A DNA stretch of 64,000 nt from Oscillospiraceae bacterium (GTDB taxonomy: Bacteria > Bacillota > Clostridia > Oscillospirales > Oscillospiraceae). The notes beneath the pieces are model-generated. The model ran no database searches, was not told the DNA's origin, and worked only from the letters and a program-made list of their open reading frames with translations. The stretch is taken from the NCBI GenBank assembly GCA_902795345.1, contig CADBKO010000001.1:1-64000 (forward strand), read 5' to 3'. How positions within the stretch are numbered: the first letter of the stretch is position 1; each line of letters begins with the position of its first letter. The position numbers were made by a program, and so were the translations under genes. Shown here piece by piece: positions 7,901 through 16,437 of this stretch.

Positions 7901-9537
7901 GCGTCTATACGGCAGCAGCGAAAAAGGTTACCGTTATTCCCGCCGATCCCCAGTATTCACAGAGGGATATCCGAAAACAGCACCTGCGGGTAGCGCCATA
8001 CTGCCGTGTCTCCACGGACAGCGACGAACAACTGACCAGTTACAGGGCACAGATCGAATACTATACCGCAAAAATCGCGGAAAATCCTGACTGGACGATG
8101 GTTCGCATGTATGCGGATGAAGGCACCACGGGCACCTCCATGAAAAAGCGTAAGCACTTTCTGGAGATGATCGCTGACTGTGAAGCAGGAAAAATCGATC
8201 TCGTGATTACCAAATCCACCACCCGCTTCGCCCGCAATACGTTGGAGGGCATTCAGATCGTCCGCAAGCTCAGACGGCTGGGCATCGGCGTGTTCTTCGA
8301 GAAGGAGAACGCGAACACGCTCTATATGGACAATGAGATGATCCTGACGTTCTTCTTCTCCCAGGCCCAGGCGGAGAGCGAGTCCCTCAGCAAGAACGTC
8401 AGCTGGGGCCACCGCAGGAACTACGAAAACGGGAAGGTCTACTACCAATATGACAGCTTCCTGGGGTATAAAAAAGGCCCGGACGGGAAGCCGGAGATCG
8501 ATGAGGAGCAAGCCCCCATCGTGCGGCGCATCTTCGCCCGCTACCTCATGGGCGACAGCGTCCGCAAGATCTGCAGGGATCTGGAGGCGGACGGCATCAG
8601 AACCGTGCGGGGCTGTGAGAAGTGGTCGGACAGCACGGTCCAGAATATGCTCCGGAACGAGAAGTACATCGGCGACGCGCTCCTGCAAAAGACGTATGTG
8701 CAGGACATCTTCACCCGCAAGAGCATGAAGAACCTGGGCCAGCTCCCCAAATACTATGTTCACAACTGCCACCCGGCCATCATCGACCGCACGACCTTCC
8801 AGAGGGTCCAGGAGGAGATCGCTCGGCGCTCCAGCAAGAAAAAGACCTCCTCAAAGGCAAAGACGGAGCTGGGCAAGTACAGCGGGAAATACGCCCTCAG
8901 CGAACTGCTGGTCTGCGGCGAATGCGGCAGCCCCTACCGCCGCCAGACCTATATGCCGAAGGGTGAAAAGTACCACGTCTGGCGCTGCCTGAACCGCTTG
9001 GAGAACGGAACGCGCATCTGCAAGCACTCCCCGACCTTCCTGGAGACAGACATCCATGACGCCATCGTTGCGGCGATGAATGAACAGCTTGTCCGGCAGA
9101 GAGCAAAGGATGAGCTGAAGCAGAGCATGTACACCGCTCTGGCCGCTGCGGAACCGGAGATGACGCTCCCCGCCGTGGAGAGCAAGATCAAGGCACTTCG
9201 GGATCGGCAGGTCGAGCTGATCGGACTTGCCACAGCGGAGGGAGCGAAGTTCGAGGATTACGATCAGGAGATCAGCAAGGTCAACGAGGAAAGGCTGCGG
9301 TTGCTTGGGATCAGGGCGGAGCTGGAGATGGCCCAGCAGACCAACTCCGCCTTTGATCAGCGCATGGAGGAAATTGACGCGGCACTCTCGCAGGAAAGCG
9401 GGATGATCGAGGAATACGACGATATCCGGACCAGGCAGCTCATCAGCAACATCAAGGTGCTGGACAAGGAACGCCTACTCATCCGATTCAAGGACGGAAC
9501 CGAGAGCGTTAAGCATATAGGGAAGGGAAATGCCTGA
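7897..9537 (+). CDS. Large serine recombinase 3
   Basis: This 546-residue protein has a resolvase domain with catalytic Ser39 in YCRVSTDSDEQ and KSTTRFARN, a recombinase domain, a zinc ribbon (CGECGSPYRR and WRCLNRLENG) and a long coiled-coil region. The start at ATG 7897 overlaps the preceding stop; the longer open frame upstream is inside the middle gene. The C-terminus ends SVKHIGKGNA, a tail that recurs in a remnant at 11919-11948. It appears intact. With recombinase 1 it could form a hetero-oligomeric integrase, as proposed for other multi-recombinase cassettes in Firmicutes. Confidence 0.92.
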   Translation: MSVYTAAAKKVTVIPADPQYSQRDIRKQHLRVAPYCRVSTDSDEQLTSYRAQIEYYTAKIAENPDWTMVRMYADEGTTGTSMKKRKHFLEMIADCEAGKIDLVITKSTTRFARNTLEGIQIVRKLRRLGIGVFFEKENANTLYMDNEMILTFFFSQAQAESESLSKNVSWGHRRNYENGKVYYQYDSFLGYKKGPDGKPEIDEEQAPIVRRIFARYLMGDSVRKICRDLEADGIRTVRGCEKWSDSTVQNMLRNEKYIGDALLQKTYVQDIFTRKSMKNLGQLPKYYVHNCHPAIIDRTTFQRVQEEIARRSSKKKTSSKAKTELGKYSGKYALSELLVCGECGSPYRRQTYMPKGEKYHVWRCLNRLENGTRICKHSPTFLETDIHDAIVAAMNEQLVRQRAKDELKQSMYTALAAAEPEMTLPAVESKIKALRDRQVELIGLATAEGAKFEDYDQEISKVNEERLRLLGIRAELEMAQQTNSAFDQRMEEIDAALSQESGMIEEYDDIRTRQLISNIKVLDKERLLIRFKDGTESVKHIGKGNA

Positions 9538-9621
9538 CAGTGCGGTTGTCCTCTGATACGCCGGTCGCGGCGGTATACTTCACGGAAAGAATTGACGTGG
9601 GACTAAAGAGGTAAAACGGAT

Positions 9622-10179
9622 ATGAAAGAGATTGATGTTTGCAACGGAGCATACTCCAGCAATCATGGGCTCACCGATCTATACCCAAAAAGTGAAGCCA
9701 AGCTGCGGGAAGTCATTGCGTCCGGCGAGGACTTTAAGACGGAATGGGCCGGATGCAAGCAAGAACTCCGATATGCGAAATACACGCGGGAGGGTGACCG
9801 TATCACCGTTGAAGTCTCTGCGCATATGGATGATCTGTGGGATTCCGACGATCTGATCTACGACGCGCTTTGGACAGCCTGCGGAGTCGAAGAAGAATTG
9901 CCGGACAGTGTTATCGCCAGCATCCGTGAAGGTTTGGACGATGAAATCGATGACCACACGAATATTACCGTAGAACTGCCCGCTTCCGCAACTTTTGAGG
10001 AAATCATGAAGGCAACCGGAAAAGCGGAAACAGAGGCAGAACAGCAAAACAAAGAAATGTATGATCGCCTGTGTGATATCGTCAAGGGATACTGGATGAG
10101 CTTGAAAGAAGAAAGTCAGGATGCGGATATAGACATGAAATTGACGAATGCCGGTGAATGGCCGGTCATGCAGATGTGA
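9622..10179 (+). CDS. Hypothetical acidic protein
   Basis: I do not recognise this 185-residue protein. It is acidic, has no membrane segment or signal peptide, and has a helical C-terminal third (from about residue 130). It starts at ATG 9622 after GAGG at 9607-9610 and stands alone between the recombinase cassette and the AbiE pair, so it is probably cargo of the mobile element. Codon use and length support real coding. No function is proposed. Confidence 0.6.
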   Translation: MKEIDVCNGAYSSNHGLTDLYPKSEAKLREVIASGEDFKTEWAGCKQELRYAKYTREGDRITVEVSAHMDDLWDSDDLIYDALWTACGVEEELPDSVIASIREGLDDEIDDHTNITVELPASATFEEIMKATGKAETEAEQQNKEMYDRLCDIVKGYWMSLKEESQDADIDMKLTNAGEWPVMQM

Positions 10180-10379
10180 TGTAAGGGCACCTGCAGCGAA
10201 GGCCGGAATAAAGCCTGTGCAGCCGGTATGCGAGAGTCCCAATATGATTCGGATTTGACAATGGATCAGCAATCATATATGCATTGCATAAGGCCTGGAA
10301 GGAAAGGCGGCGTGTGGTATTGGGAACTGCGGAATCACCGTGGGATTGTTGAGTTGACTTTTCTTTTTGCGTAATTGCG

Positions 10380-10421
10380 AATAACCTCGCACTTTACTTT
10401 TACGCTCTAATGAGGTATTAT
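10380..10421 (+). promoter_or_regulatory. Promoter and overlapping inverted repeat of the AbiE operon
   Basis: A -35 TTTACT (10393-10398) and a -10 TATTAT (10416-10421) are separated by 17 bases. AATAACCTC (10380-10388) and GAGGTATTA (10412-10420) form an imperfect inverted repeat (7 of 9 positions) that brackets the -35 and covers the -10. AbiEi antitoxins are known to repress their own promoter by binding inverted repeats, so this is the likely operator. Confidence 0.6.
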
Positions 10422-10447
10422 AAAGAGCATGGAAGTAAGGTGATATA

Positions 10448-11041
10448 ATGAGTAAATTTGAGCTGTTAGACGAGCTGGTCGAAGCTGGAAATGGATATCT
10501 CTGCACTGCACAGGTGCTGGAATCCGGAGTCTCCAAACCTACACTTGCGGAATATGTCCAAAAACGGAATCTCCAGCGTGTTGCCCAGGGCGTGTATCTT
10601 TCAGAGAATGCGTGGCCTGATAATCTTTATCTTCTATGCCTCTCCAACGGTCGAATCATTTTCTCTCACGAAACGGCCCTGTTTCTTCATGGACTGATGG
10701 AACGTGAGCCCAAATTCATAAGCGTGACCGTGAAAGCGGGCTATAATGCAACACATCTTCGAAAAAAAGGTGTCCGAGTATATCAGGTAAAGCCTGATGC
10801 GGCAGAGCTTGGCGCAATCGAGATCGAGACCAGCTTTGGGAATGCTGTCCGTGCTTATGACATGGAGCGGACGATCTGCGATATCATCCGTTATAAGGAT
10901 TCGATAGACGTACAGGTTTTTCAATACGCCATGAAGGAGTACATGTCGAGTGACCACAAGAATCTAAACCATCTAATGGACTATGCCGGACGGTTCCAAA
11001 TCGAATCCGCAGTGCGAACCTATACGGAGGTTATGTTATGA
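10448..11041 (+). CDS. abiEi: AbiEi-type antitoxin (type IV toxin-antitoxin)
   Basis: The 197-residue protein has an N-terminal winged-helix segment (ELLDELVEAGNGYLCTAQVL through YVQKRNLQRV) and the antitoxin-domain pattern including GVYLSENAWPDNLYLL and FSHETALFLHGL. AbiEi represses the operon and counteracts the AbiEii nucleotidyltransferase without direct binding. It overlaps the toxin start by four bases (10448-11041 against 11038), which is typical. The pair is a phage-abortive-infection and element-stabilisation system. The length matches the family and no damage is seen. Confidence 0.88.
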   Translation: MSKFELLDELVEAGNGYLCTAQVLESGVSKPTLAEYVQKRNLQRVAQGVYLSENAWPDNLYLLCLSNGRIIFSHETALFLHGLMEREPKFISVTVKAGYNATHLRKKGVRVYQVKPDAAELGAIEIETSFGNAVRAYDMERTICDIIRYKDSIDVQVFQYAMKEYMSSDHKNLNHLMDYAGRFQIESAVRTYTEVML

Positions 11042-11871
11042 TTAAGACAGCGACGCAGTTAAAAGCAAAAATAAGAAACCTGTCCGGCAGTGACAGCCAA
11101 AAAGCCCAGACTCTGATTCGCAATTATGTCATGGAGCGTTTTCTGGAGCGAATGGCTCTCTCCCGTTACCGTAACAACTTTATTCTAAAAGGCGGCATGC
11201 TGGTGGCTGCGGTCGTTGGTCTGGACACCAGGGCCACAATGGATATTGATACGACGGTTAAATCTCTGGATCTTTCCAAAGACAATGCTTACAGGATCAT
11301 AGAAGAAATCATAGCGGTTGAGATCCCTGATGGCATACGATTTCGCATAACGAAATCTGCGGATATCATGGAAGAACATGATTATCCTGGAATCAGGTTC
11401 ATGCTGGAAGCCACATTGGATAAGATGCGGCAGGCCATCAAAATCGACATTTCCACCGGAGATGTTATTACTCCAGGAGCCATAGAGTATTCCTATCCGC
11501 TGATGTTCGAGGATCGTGCGATATCTCTTTGGACATACAATCTGGAGACACTTCTGGCAGAAAAGCTGGAAACAATCATGGCGCGTGGTACGGCAAACAC
11601 CAGGATGCGTGATTTCTACGATATCCATGTTATCAGCCGCCAGGAAACTATTGACGCCAATGTTTTAAAGAACGCTTTTCTTGCGACATGCGAAAAGAGG
11701 AACACGACAAATCAAATCCCTGATTTCAAAGAAATCCTCTTCACTTTGGAAACAGATGATGCCATGCATCACTTGTGGGATAGCTATCGGAAGGACTCTT
11801 TCTTCGTCGAAGATTTGTCGTGGAGTGAGGTTATGGGGAGCGTGAGAGGGCTTGCTGACTGCGTCATATGA
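11038..11871 (+). CDS. abiEii: AbiEii-type nucleotidyltransferase toxin
   Basis: The 277-residue protein has the nucleotidyltransferase-fold motifs of AbiEii/MNT toxins: KGG at residues 51-53 and the metal-binding acidic pair Asp69/Asp71 in ATMDIDTT, followed by LETLLAEKLETIMARG and RMRDFYDIHVI. Family members inhibit growth by adding nucleotides to targets such as tRNA. The start ATG overlaps the antitoxin stop. Its own stop overlaps by four bases with a short frame that carries a recombinase-like tail (11868-11948), so the toxin operon appears to have been inserted against an older recombinase end. It appears intact. Confidence 0.88.
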   Translation: MIKTATQLKAKIRNLSGSDSQKAQTLIRNYVMERFLERMALSRYRNNFILKGGMLVAAVVGLDTRATMDIDTTVKSLDLSKDNAYRIIEEIIAVEIPDGIRFRITKSADIMEEHDYPGIRFMLEATLDKMRQAIKIDISTGDVITPGAIEYSYPLMFEDRAISLWTYNLETLLAEKLETIMARGTANTRMRDFYDIHVISRQETIDANVLKNAFLATCEKRNTTNQIPDFKEILFTLETDDAMHHLWDSYRKDSFFVEDLSWSEVMGSVRGLADCVI

Positions 11872-11948
11872 ATAATCATGATCTCTTTTATTATTTGAGA
11901 AGACCAAATACTGATTATGTTCAGCATATAGGGAAGGAAAAAGCATAA
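11868..11948 (+). pseudogene. Remnant of a serine recombinase C-terminal tail
   Basis: The frame ending at 11948 reads VQHIGKEKA before the stop, closely matching the end of recombinase 3 (VKHIGKGNA). At DNA level AGCATATAGGGAAGG is shared exactly at 9512-9526 and 11923-11937. Only about 10-20 codons are left. This suggests the AbiE pair replaced or interrupted a second recombinase gene. The 26-codon frame from ATG 11868 overlaps the AbiEii stop but is probably not a functional gene. Confidence 0.5.
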
Positions 11949-11955
11949 TGATGTC

Positions 11956-11989
11956 CCTCATCCCCCGCAATATGACGCCGGGGATGAGG
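11956..11989 (+). terminator. Stem-loop after the AbiE region
   Basis: CCTCATCCCC (11956-11965) pairs perfectly with GGGGATGAGG (11980-11989). There is no T-run after the stem, so it may be a factor-dependent terminator or an mRNA-stabilising end. Confidence 0.45.
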
Positions 11990-12067
11990 CAAAATGCCCC
12001 ATGAAGCAGATAATTGAAAGCCTAGATGGGGTGCTTGCGGATTTTTTTGAAAAAATTCGTCGGGACA

Positions 12068-12113
12068 TGTCACAAAACGCCCTTCTCGCGGGCCTTATAT
12101 AATAGAGGGGTAT
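12068..12113 (+). promoter_or_regulatory. Promoter-like motif, copy 2 of 2
   Basis: TGTCACA (12068-12074), CGCGGGCCTTATATA and GAGGGGTAT (12105-12113) repeat the block at 4357-4401. The kinase gene starts 226 bases downstream. The rest of the gap up to 12339 is AT-rich and shows no gene. Confidence 0.5.
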
Positions 12114-12339
12114 AATTATCGATTGCTTACCGTGAAAAAGCGCGATTGTACGTGCTTGGAATTCCCAAGAGAAAAGCTAATAAGAAGTGCTGTTGTATGA
12201 ACTGTTAGGTTAGGGTGTTCTCGCCATCTACCGCTACTATTGTATGTGCAAACACTCTCCAAAGATAATAATAGAGAATTCTGTTTGGTTTTTGCCGTAT
12301 GATATATTTATATAAATAAATGAGAGGTGAAGGCAACGT

Positions 12340-13407
12340 ATGGATAATTATTATAACGGGGCGAGTGAACTGCAAGGATTAAATGTTAATGGATGGCATA
12401 TACTAGAGAGCTACAAACACAAGGCAACGACAGGGGGCAATTTTTCATATGGGTATGAAGTCATAAACGACGAAGGACAATCTGGCTTTTTAAAAGCCCT
12501 CGATTATACCGATGCTTTTAAACGCCCTGATCCTGCCTTGGAGTTGCATGCAATGACCGAAGCATATCTGTTTGAGAGAAGACTACTCGAAGAGTGCAGG
12601 AATAAACGACTAAAGCATGTAGTAAGAATCATTGATAGTGGTAAATACACTATACCAGAAAACAGAATCCCAAGTGGAATGGTGTGTCTTCCGATTGATT
12701 ATCTGATCCTGGAAAAAGCTGATGAATCTGTGCGAGACCTAATAGATCTAAGCACAAATCTGGATTATGCGTGGATGTTGAGATCTTTACATAATGTGGC
12801 CGTCGGTATAGAGGAGATGCATGGCATTCAAATGGCTCATCAGGATGTAAAGCCTTCCAATGTTCTGGTTTTCGGAAACAGCAACATATCTAAACTGGGG
12901 GACGTTGGAAGATCAGTTTCGATGAACATATCTGCCCCACACGATCAATATAGTTTTTCTGGTGATGGGGGGTATTCTCCGTTGGAATTGCTTTATGGGA
13001 AAATCCCAACTGATTGGCGCATTTATAGGTTCAGTTGCGATATGTATATGTTTGGGAATCTCATAACTACATATTTTGCGAACGTATCCCTTACTCAACA
13101 GATCCTTTTGCGGTTGCCACGCTCAGCGCGACCAGGAGTATGGGGAGACACTTATGATGATATTCTACCACAGATCGAACAAAAGTTTTCTGAGTGCCTC
13201 GAAGATATTAAACCTTTTATTCCAGAAGAGTTTAGAAGCGAGATGGTATCTATTATTAGACAACTGTGTGAACCTGATATTGTTCAGCGTGGTGATGTTT
13301 CAAGAAAGCATCTTGGGAGCCCGCAGTATTCCCTTCAGAAGTATATCTCTCGGCTTGATTATTGGGCTCAGAAACTCGAAAACAAAATTGGAAGGATTCT
13401 ATCATGA
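12340..13407 (+). CDS. Hanks-type Ser/Thr protein kinase
   Basis: The 355-residue protein contains a bacterial eukaryotic-like kinase domain. Lys52 (GFLKALDY) sits in the ATP-binding lobe position, catalytic Asp169 is in HQDVKPSN, and Asp188 in GDVGRS replaces the usual DFG. A region matching the activation segment follows (SGDGGYSPLELLYG), then helical lobe motifs. No membrane segment or sensor domain is attached, so it is cytosolic. It overlaps the next gene (TPR) by four bases, making a two-gene operon. Base composition is much more AT-rich than the surrounding chromosome, indicating recent transfer. The targets are unknown; a phage-defence role is a possibility, not a demonstrated one. 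Confidence 0.82.
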   Translation: MDNYYNGASELQGLNVNGWHILESYKHKATTGGNFSYGYEVINDEGQSGFLKALDYTDAFKRPDPALELHAMTEAYLFERRLLEECRNKRLKHVVRIIDSGKYTIPENRIPSGMVCLPIDYLILEKADESVRDLIDLSTNLDYAWMLRSLHNVAVGIEEMHGIQMAHQDVKPSNVLVFGNSNISKLGDVGRSVSMNISAPHDQYSFSGDGGYSPLELLYGKIPTDWRIYRFSCDMYMFGNLITTYFANVSLTQQILLRLPRSARPGVWGDTYDDILPQIEQKFSECLEDIKPFIPEEFRSEMVSIIRQLCEPDIVQRGDVSRKHLGSPQYSLQKYISRLDYWAQKLENKIGRILS

Positions 13408-14891
13408 TTCAAGCAGAAAATCATATGGAAAGACATACCATTCCTCGATGGCTCAATATGGAAATTGCAAGCAAACTTGGCGAGATGGAGTCGAGTAGAA
13501 AGAAGGAACCTGAAAGAAGTCTTCCTGCTGGAACTACTTTATCTGAGCTTCTTGAAGAGTGGAAAATAGAAAAGAATCTTCCATTAGCGATAGAAATAAT
13601 CGCAGCTAACGAGTTGAATAGTGAGAATCATAGTGATCAGTTATTTGAGATAAAAGAGTTTGCTCGTTCAAGACTCCAAAACATAGAAAGAGTTCCGCCA
13701 GCCTTATTGACATTAATTGGTGATAATGAGCATATACCCATTGCTGGAATAAGACCTGTGGATGTGGCGTCAATAAAGAAGAACCTTAGTGAATATCCAA
13801 GGAATCCATTAATGTGGACTGAATTAGCGAGACAGTACCTCATAAACGGTTACACGGATAAAAGCGAAAGGGCAATTAAGGTTGCTTATGGACTTGCGCC
13901 GAACAACCGCACCGTTTTAAGAGCAATCGCACGGTTTTACTCTCACATAGAGGATTATGCTCAAGCCAGGTATTATTTGCAAAAGAGCCCAAAAGTTAAA
14001 ACAGATCCTTGGGTTTTGTCAGCTGAAATCGCAATATGCAATCAATCTGGGATTACTTCCACTTTCACCAAAACTGGGCAAAGAATGTTGGAAAGCGGCA
14101 ATTATCAGCCTAACTCATTAAGCGAGTTGGGAAGTGAACTTGCTACCATGGACTTCTTTTCAGCAAAAAGTAAACAAGGTAAACGGAAACTTGAAGCGGT
14201 TGTTTCCGCACCTCATGAGAATGCAGTAGCACAATTAATTTGGCTTGATGAGCATGTTTATCGAATCCAGCCCATATTGGAAAGGGTTAAAAAACCATTA
14301 TATAATTATGAAGCCGAATCGATGTCAGATTATTTTCGCCATGATTTTGTGGAAGCTGCTAAGGCTGCGAAAGAATGGAGGGATTATCAGCCGTTTTCAA
14401 GCAAACCGATAACTTGGATGAGTTATTTGCTTTCAGATTTTTTGTGCAAATATGAAGATGCATGTAGTGTTTTGAAAACGGCCCTTAAAGGAAACCAAAC
14501 AAATGTGGTTGTTTTGAATAACTATGCCTATGCGCTAATATCAACAGGGAATACCAATGAGGCGGAACATATTATTAAACTGGCTAAAAGAATAGGTACG
14601 TCGCAATGTAGCATTCCATTTATGGCAACAGAAGGGTTTTTGGCGTATCGTACTGGTAATCGTGACTTGGGAAGAGAAAAGTATGAACAAGCGGTTGAAA
14701 TGGCTAAGGAAGTGGCCCAAAAAACCGGAGATCAAAGAACATTATTTGAAGTTTATATTCATTTTGCGCGAGAAGAACTAGTTTCCGGACATGATATTTC
14801 AACTCTGAGCAGTATCATCAGTTCGCGTCGGTTTTCAAAACTACGAGAAGAATTCGAGACAGTATTAACCAATTTTGGATTAGCGTGGTGA
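13404..14891 (+). CDS. Tetratricopeptide-repeat protein paired with the kinase
   Basis: The start is placed at ATG 13404, which overlaps the kinase stop (ATGA); the longer frame lies inside the kinase. The 495-residue protein is almost wholly helical, with TPR-like repeats at roughly residues 130-210 (for example WTELARQYLINGYTDKSERA and LRAIARFYSHIEDYAQARYY) and again at 340-450 (VVVLNNYAYALISTGNTNEA). TPR arrays bind partner proteins or peptides. Tight coupling implies that it is the kinase's substrate, scaffold or sensor. No catalytic domain is visible. It is AT-rich like its partner. Confidence 0.75.
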   Translation: MIQAENHMERHTIPRWLNMEIASKLGEMESSRKKEPERSLPAGTTLSELLEEWKIEKNLPLAIEIIAANELNSENHSDQLFEIKEFARSRLQNIERVPPALLTLIGDNEHIPIAGIRPVDVASIKKNLSEYPRNPLMWTELARQYLINGYTDKSERAIKVAYGLAPNNRTVLRAIARFYSHIEDYAQARYYLQKSPKVKTDPWVLSAEIAICNQSGITSTFTKTGQRMLESGNYQPNSLSELGSELATMDFFSAKSKQGKRKLEAVVSAPHENAVAQLIWLDEHVYRIQPILERVKKPLYNYEAESMSDYFRHDFVEAAKAAKEWRDYQPFSSKPITWMSYLLSDFLCKYEDACSVLKTALKGNQTNVVVLNNYAYALISTGNTNEAEHIIKLAKRIGTSQCSIPFMATEGFLAYRTGNRDLGREKYEQAVEMAKEVAQKTGDQRTLFEVYIHFAREELVSGHDISTLSSIISSRRFSKLREEFETVLTNFGLAW

Positions 14892-14981
14892 AAACACTTT
14901 TGGGTTTCTGTATCCCTGGGAATTGAAAAACGAGCTTCGCTAAATAGATTGATAGGAGTTTTAACCGATTAATGCAATTCG

Positions 14982-15019
14982 TTAAAATCTCAACACAAAA
15001 GTGTTAAGATTTTAATTTT
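14982..15019 (+). terminator. Rho-independent terminator of the kinase/TPR operon
   Basis: TTAAAATCT-C-AACAC (14982-14996) pairs with GTGTT-A-AGATTTTAA (15001-15015) around AAAA, with one mismatch, followed by TTTT. The remaining part of the gap to 15108 shows nothing recognisable. Confidence 0.65.
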
Positions 15020-15108
15020 CCTCTCGCTGCTTCAAGGATTACGAGCTTCATTCTATATTTGTCCATGCCAGTTATTCCCAGCGAGTTACGAAAACTGAAA
15101 CGTGGATA

Positions 15109-16377
15109 TTGGTGAACTTGGAACTTGCCATCGGTCCCGAATTGCTCCCCGAAAACGGCTTTGACCCACAGCCGACCCACACCAGAAAGACCGATCCCCA
15201 GGGTTTCTACATCGGGAAGGACCGCCACGGCTCCAACATCATCGTGGATCTGGAGCGCCGCGCCGAGGACAAGACCAACGGCAGCGTCCTCATCCTGGGC
15301 AACTCCGGCATGGGTAAGAGCTTCCTGCTGAAGCTCCTGCTGGTGAACGTGCTGGAATCCGGCAAGACAGCGATCTGTCTGGACCCGGAGCATGAGCTCG
15401 TGGATCTCAGTCGGAACCTGGGCGGCTGCTTCATCGACCTGATGAGCGGCAGATACATCATTAACCCCTTGGAACCCAAGCTGTGGGATGTGGACGGAGA
15501 TGACGATCCTGACGCTCCAGAGGCATTTCGGAAGCATTCCCGGCTCAGTCAGCACATCTCTTTCCTCAAGGATTTCTTCCGGGCGTATAAGGATTTCTCG
15601 CAGTGGCACATCGACACCATCGAGCTGATGCTGGAGCGGCTTTACCGGAAGTGGAATATGGACGATGGCACGGACTTCACCGGGCTTGGCGCGGCAGACT
15701 ATCCCATTCTCTCCGACCTCTACGCCGTGATCGAGGAAGCCTGCCGAGGCTATGAAGCGGAGCAAAGGCCCCTGTATACAAAGGAGCTGCTGCAGGAAGT
15801 ACTCCTGGGGCTTCACTCCATGTGTGTGGGCGCGGAGAGCTGTTTCTTCAACGGCCACACCAACATCACCTCGGACCGCTTCCTTGTCTTCGGCGTCAAG
15901 GGGCTTGTGAACGGAAACGAAAATGTGAAGGACGCGCTGCTCTTCAATGTGCTGTCCTACCTCAGCGACAAACTGCTCACCGAAGGCAATACTGTGGCGG
16001 CGCTGGATGAGCTGTATATCTGGCTCTCCTCCCGCATGACCGTAGAGTATATCCGCAATACCCTCAAGCGTGTACGAAAGAAGGAATCCTCCCTCATCAT
16101 GGCCTCGCAGAATCTGGAGGACTTCAACGTGGACGGCGTCCGAGAACTGACCCGGCCCCTGTTTGCCATCCCGACCCATCGGTTCATCTTCCATTGCGGC
16201 TCGGTGGACCGGCAGTTCTATATGCAGAATCTCCAGCTGGAGGAAAGCGAGTACGAGCTCATCCGCCATCCACAGAACGGCGTCTGCCTGTACAAGTGCG
16301 GCGTGGAACGCTTCCTCCTGGAAGTACACGCTCCGGAGTACAAGCAGGCCCTCTTCGGCACTGCGGGCGGGAGATAA
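15109..16377 (+). CDS. VirB4/TraC-type conjugation ATPase, C-terminal half only
   Basis: The frame encodes 422 residues with Walker A GNSGMGKS at 64-71 and Walker B VAALDEL around 296-302, plus RKKESSLIMASQNLEDF and a C-terminal end typical of VirB4-like ATPases of clostridial conjugative elements. Full-length relatives are about twice as long; the N-terminal domain that docks to the secretion channel is missing. The frame has only a TTG at 15109 and a GTG at 15112 as candidate starts and no convincing ribosome-binding site, so it is best read as a truncated remnant. No other type IV secretion gene accompanies it. ATPase motifs remain intact, which suggests recent truncation. Confidence 0.78.
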   Translation: MVNLELAIGPELLPENGFDPQPTHTRKTDPQGFYIGKDRHGSNIIVDLERRAEDKTNGSVLILGNSGMGKSFLLKLLLVNVLESGKTAICLDPEHELVDLSRNLGGCFIDLMSGRYIINPLEPKLWDVDGDDDPDAPEAFRKHSRLSQHISFLKDFFRAYKDFSQWHIDTIELMLERLYRKWNMDDGTDFTGLGAADYPILSDLYAVIEEACRGYEAEQRPLYTKELLQEVLLGLHSMCVGAESCFFNGHTNITSDRFLVFGVKGLVNGNENVKDALLFNVLSYLSDKLLTEGNTVAALDELYIWLSSRMTVEYIRNTLKRVRKKESSLIMASQNLEDFNVDGVRELTRPLFAIPTHRFIFHCGSVDRQFYMQNLQLEESEYELIRHPQNGVCLYKCGVERFLLEVHAPEYKQALFGTAGGR

Positions 16378-16378
16378 A

Positions 16379-16402
16379 CGGGACAAGGTTTCCCTTGTCC
16401 CG
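16379..16402. terminator. Stem-loop at the end of the VirB4 fragment
   Basis: CGGGACAAGG (16379-16388) and CCTTGTCCCG (16393-16402) form a perfect 10-bp stem with a TTTC loop, starting directly after the stop codon. It lies between convergent genes and could stop transcription from both sides, but there is no long T-run. Confidence 0.5.
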
Positions 16403-16437
16403 CATCCCTGAAATAAAACCGTATCATTCAATCTGTT

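Larger units (their letters stand above)
4310..16402. mobile_element. Decayed integrative/conjugative element region
   Basis: This stretch is bounded by ordinary chromosomal genes and carries mobile-element hallmarks: a sigma-like leader gene, three consecutive serine recombinase genes, an AbiE toxin-antitoxin pair, a leftover recombinase tail, a kinase/TPR pair and half of a VirB4-type conjugation ATPase. Base composition shifts visibly, with 11.9-15.1 kb clearly AT-rich. No complete conjugation gene set, relaxase or coupling protein is present, so it is a remnant or a composite of nested insertions. The boundaries are approximate and no attachment sites were identified. Confidence 0.6.

Noticed and set aside
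11868-11948. Functional 26-residue third gene of the AbiE operon
   Set aside because: The ATGA overlap is suggestive, but its end matches a recombinase tail at DNA level, so a remnant is the simpler explanation.
4357-12113. The two 45-base blocks as attachment sites of a 7.7-kb element
   Set aside because: They look like promoters, differ by a one-base spacing change, and are longer and less exact than serine-integrase core repeats; not excluded, but regulatory use is the better reading.
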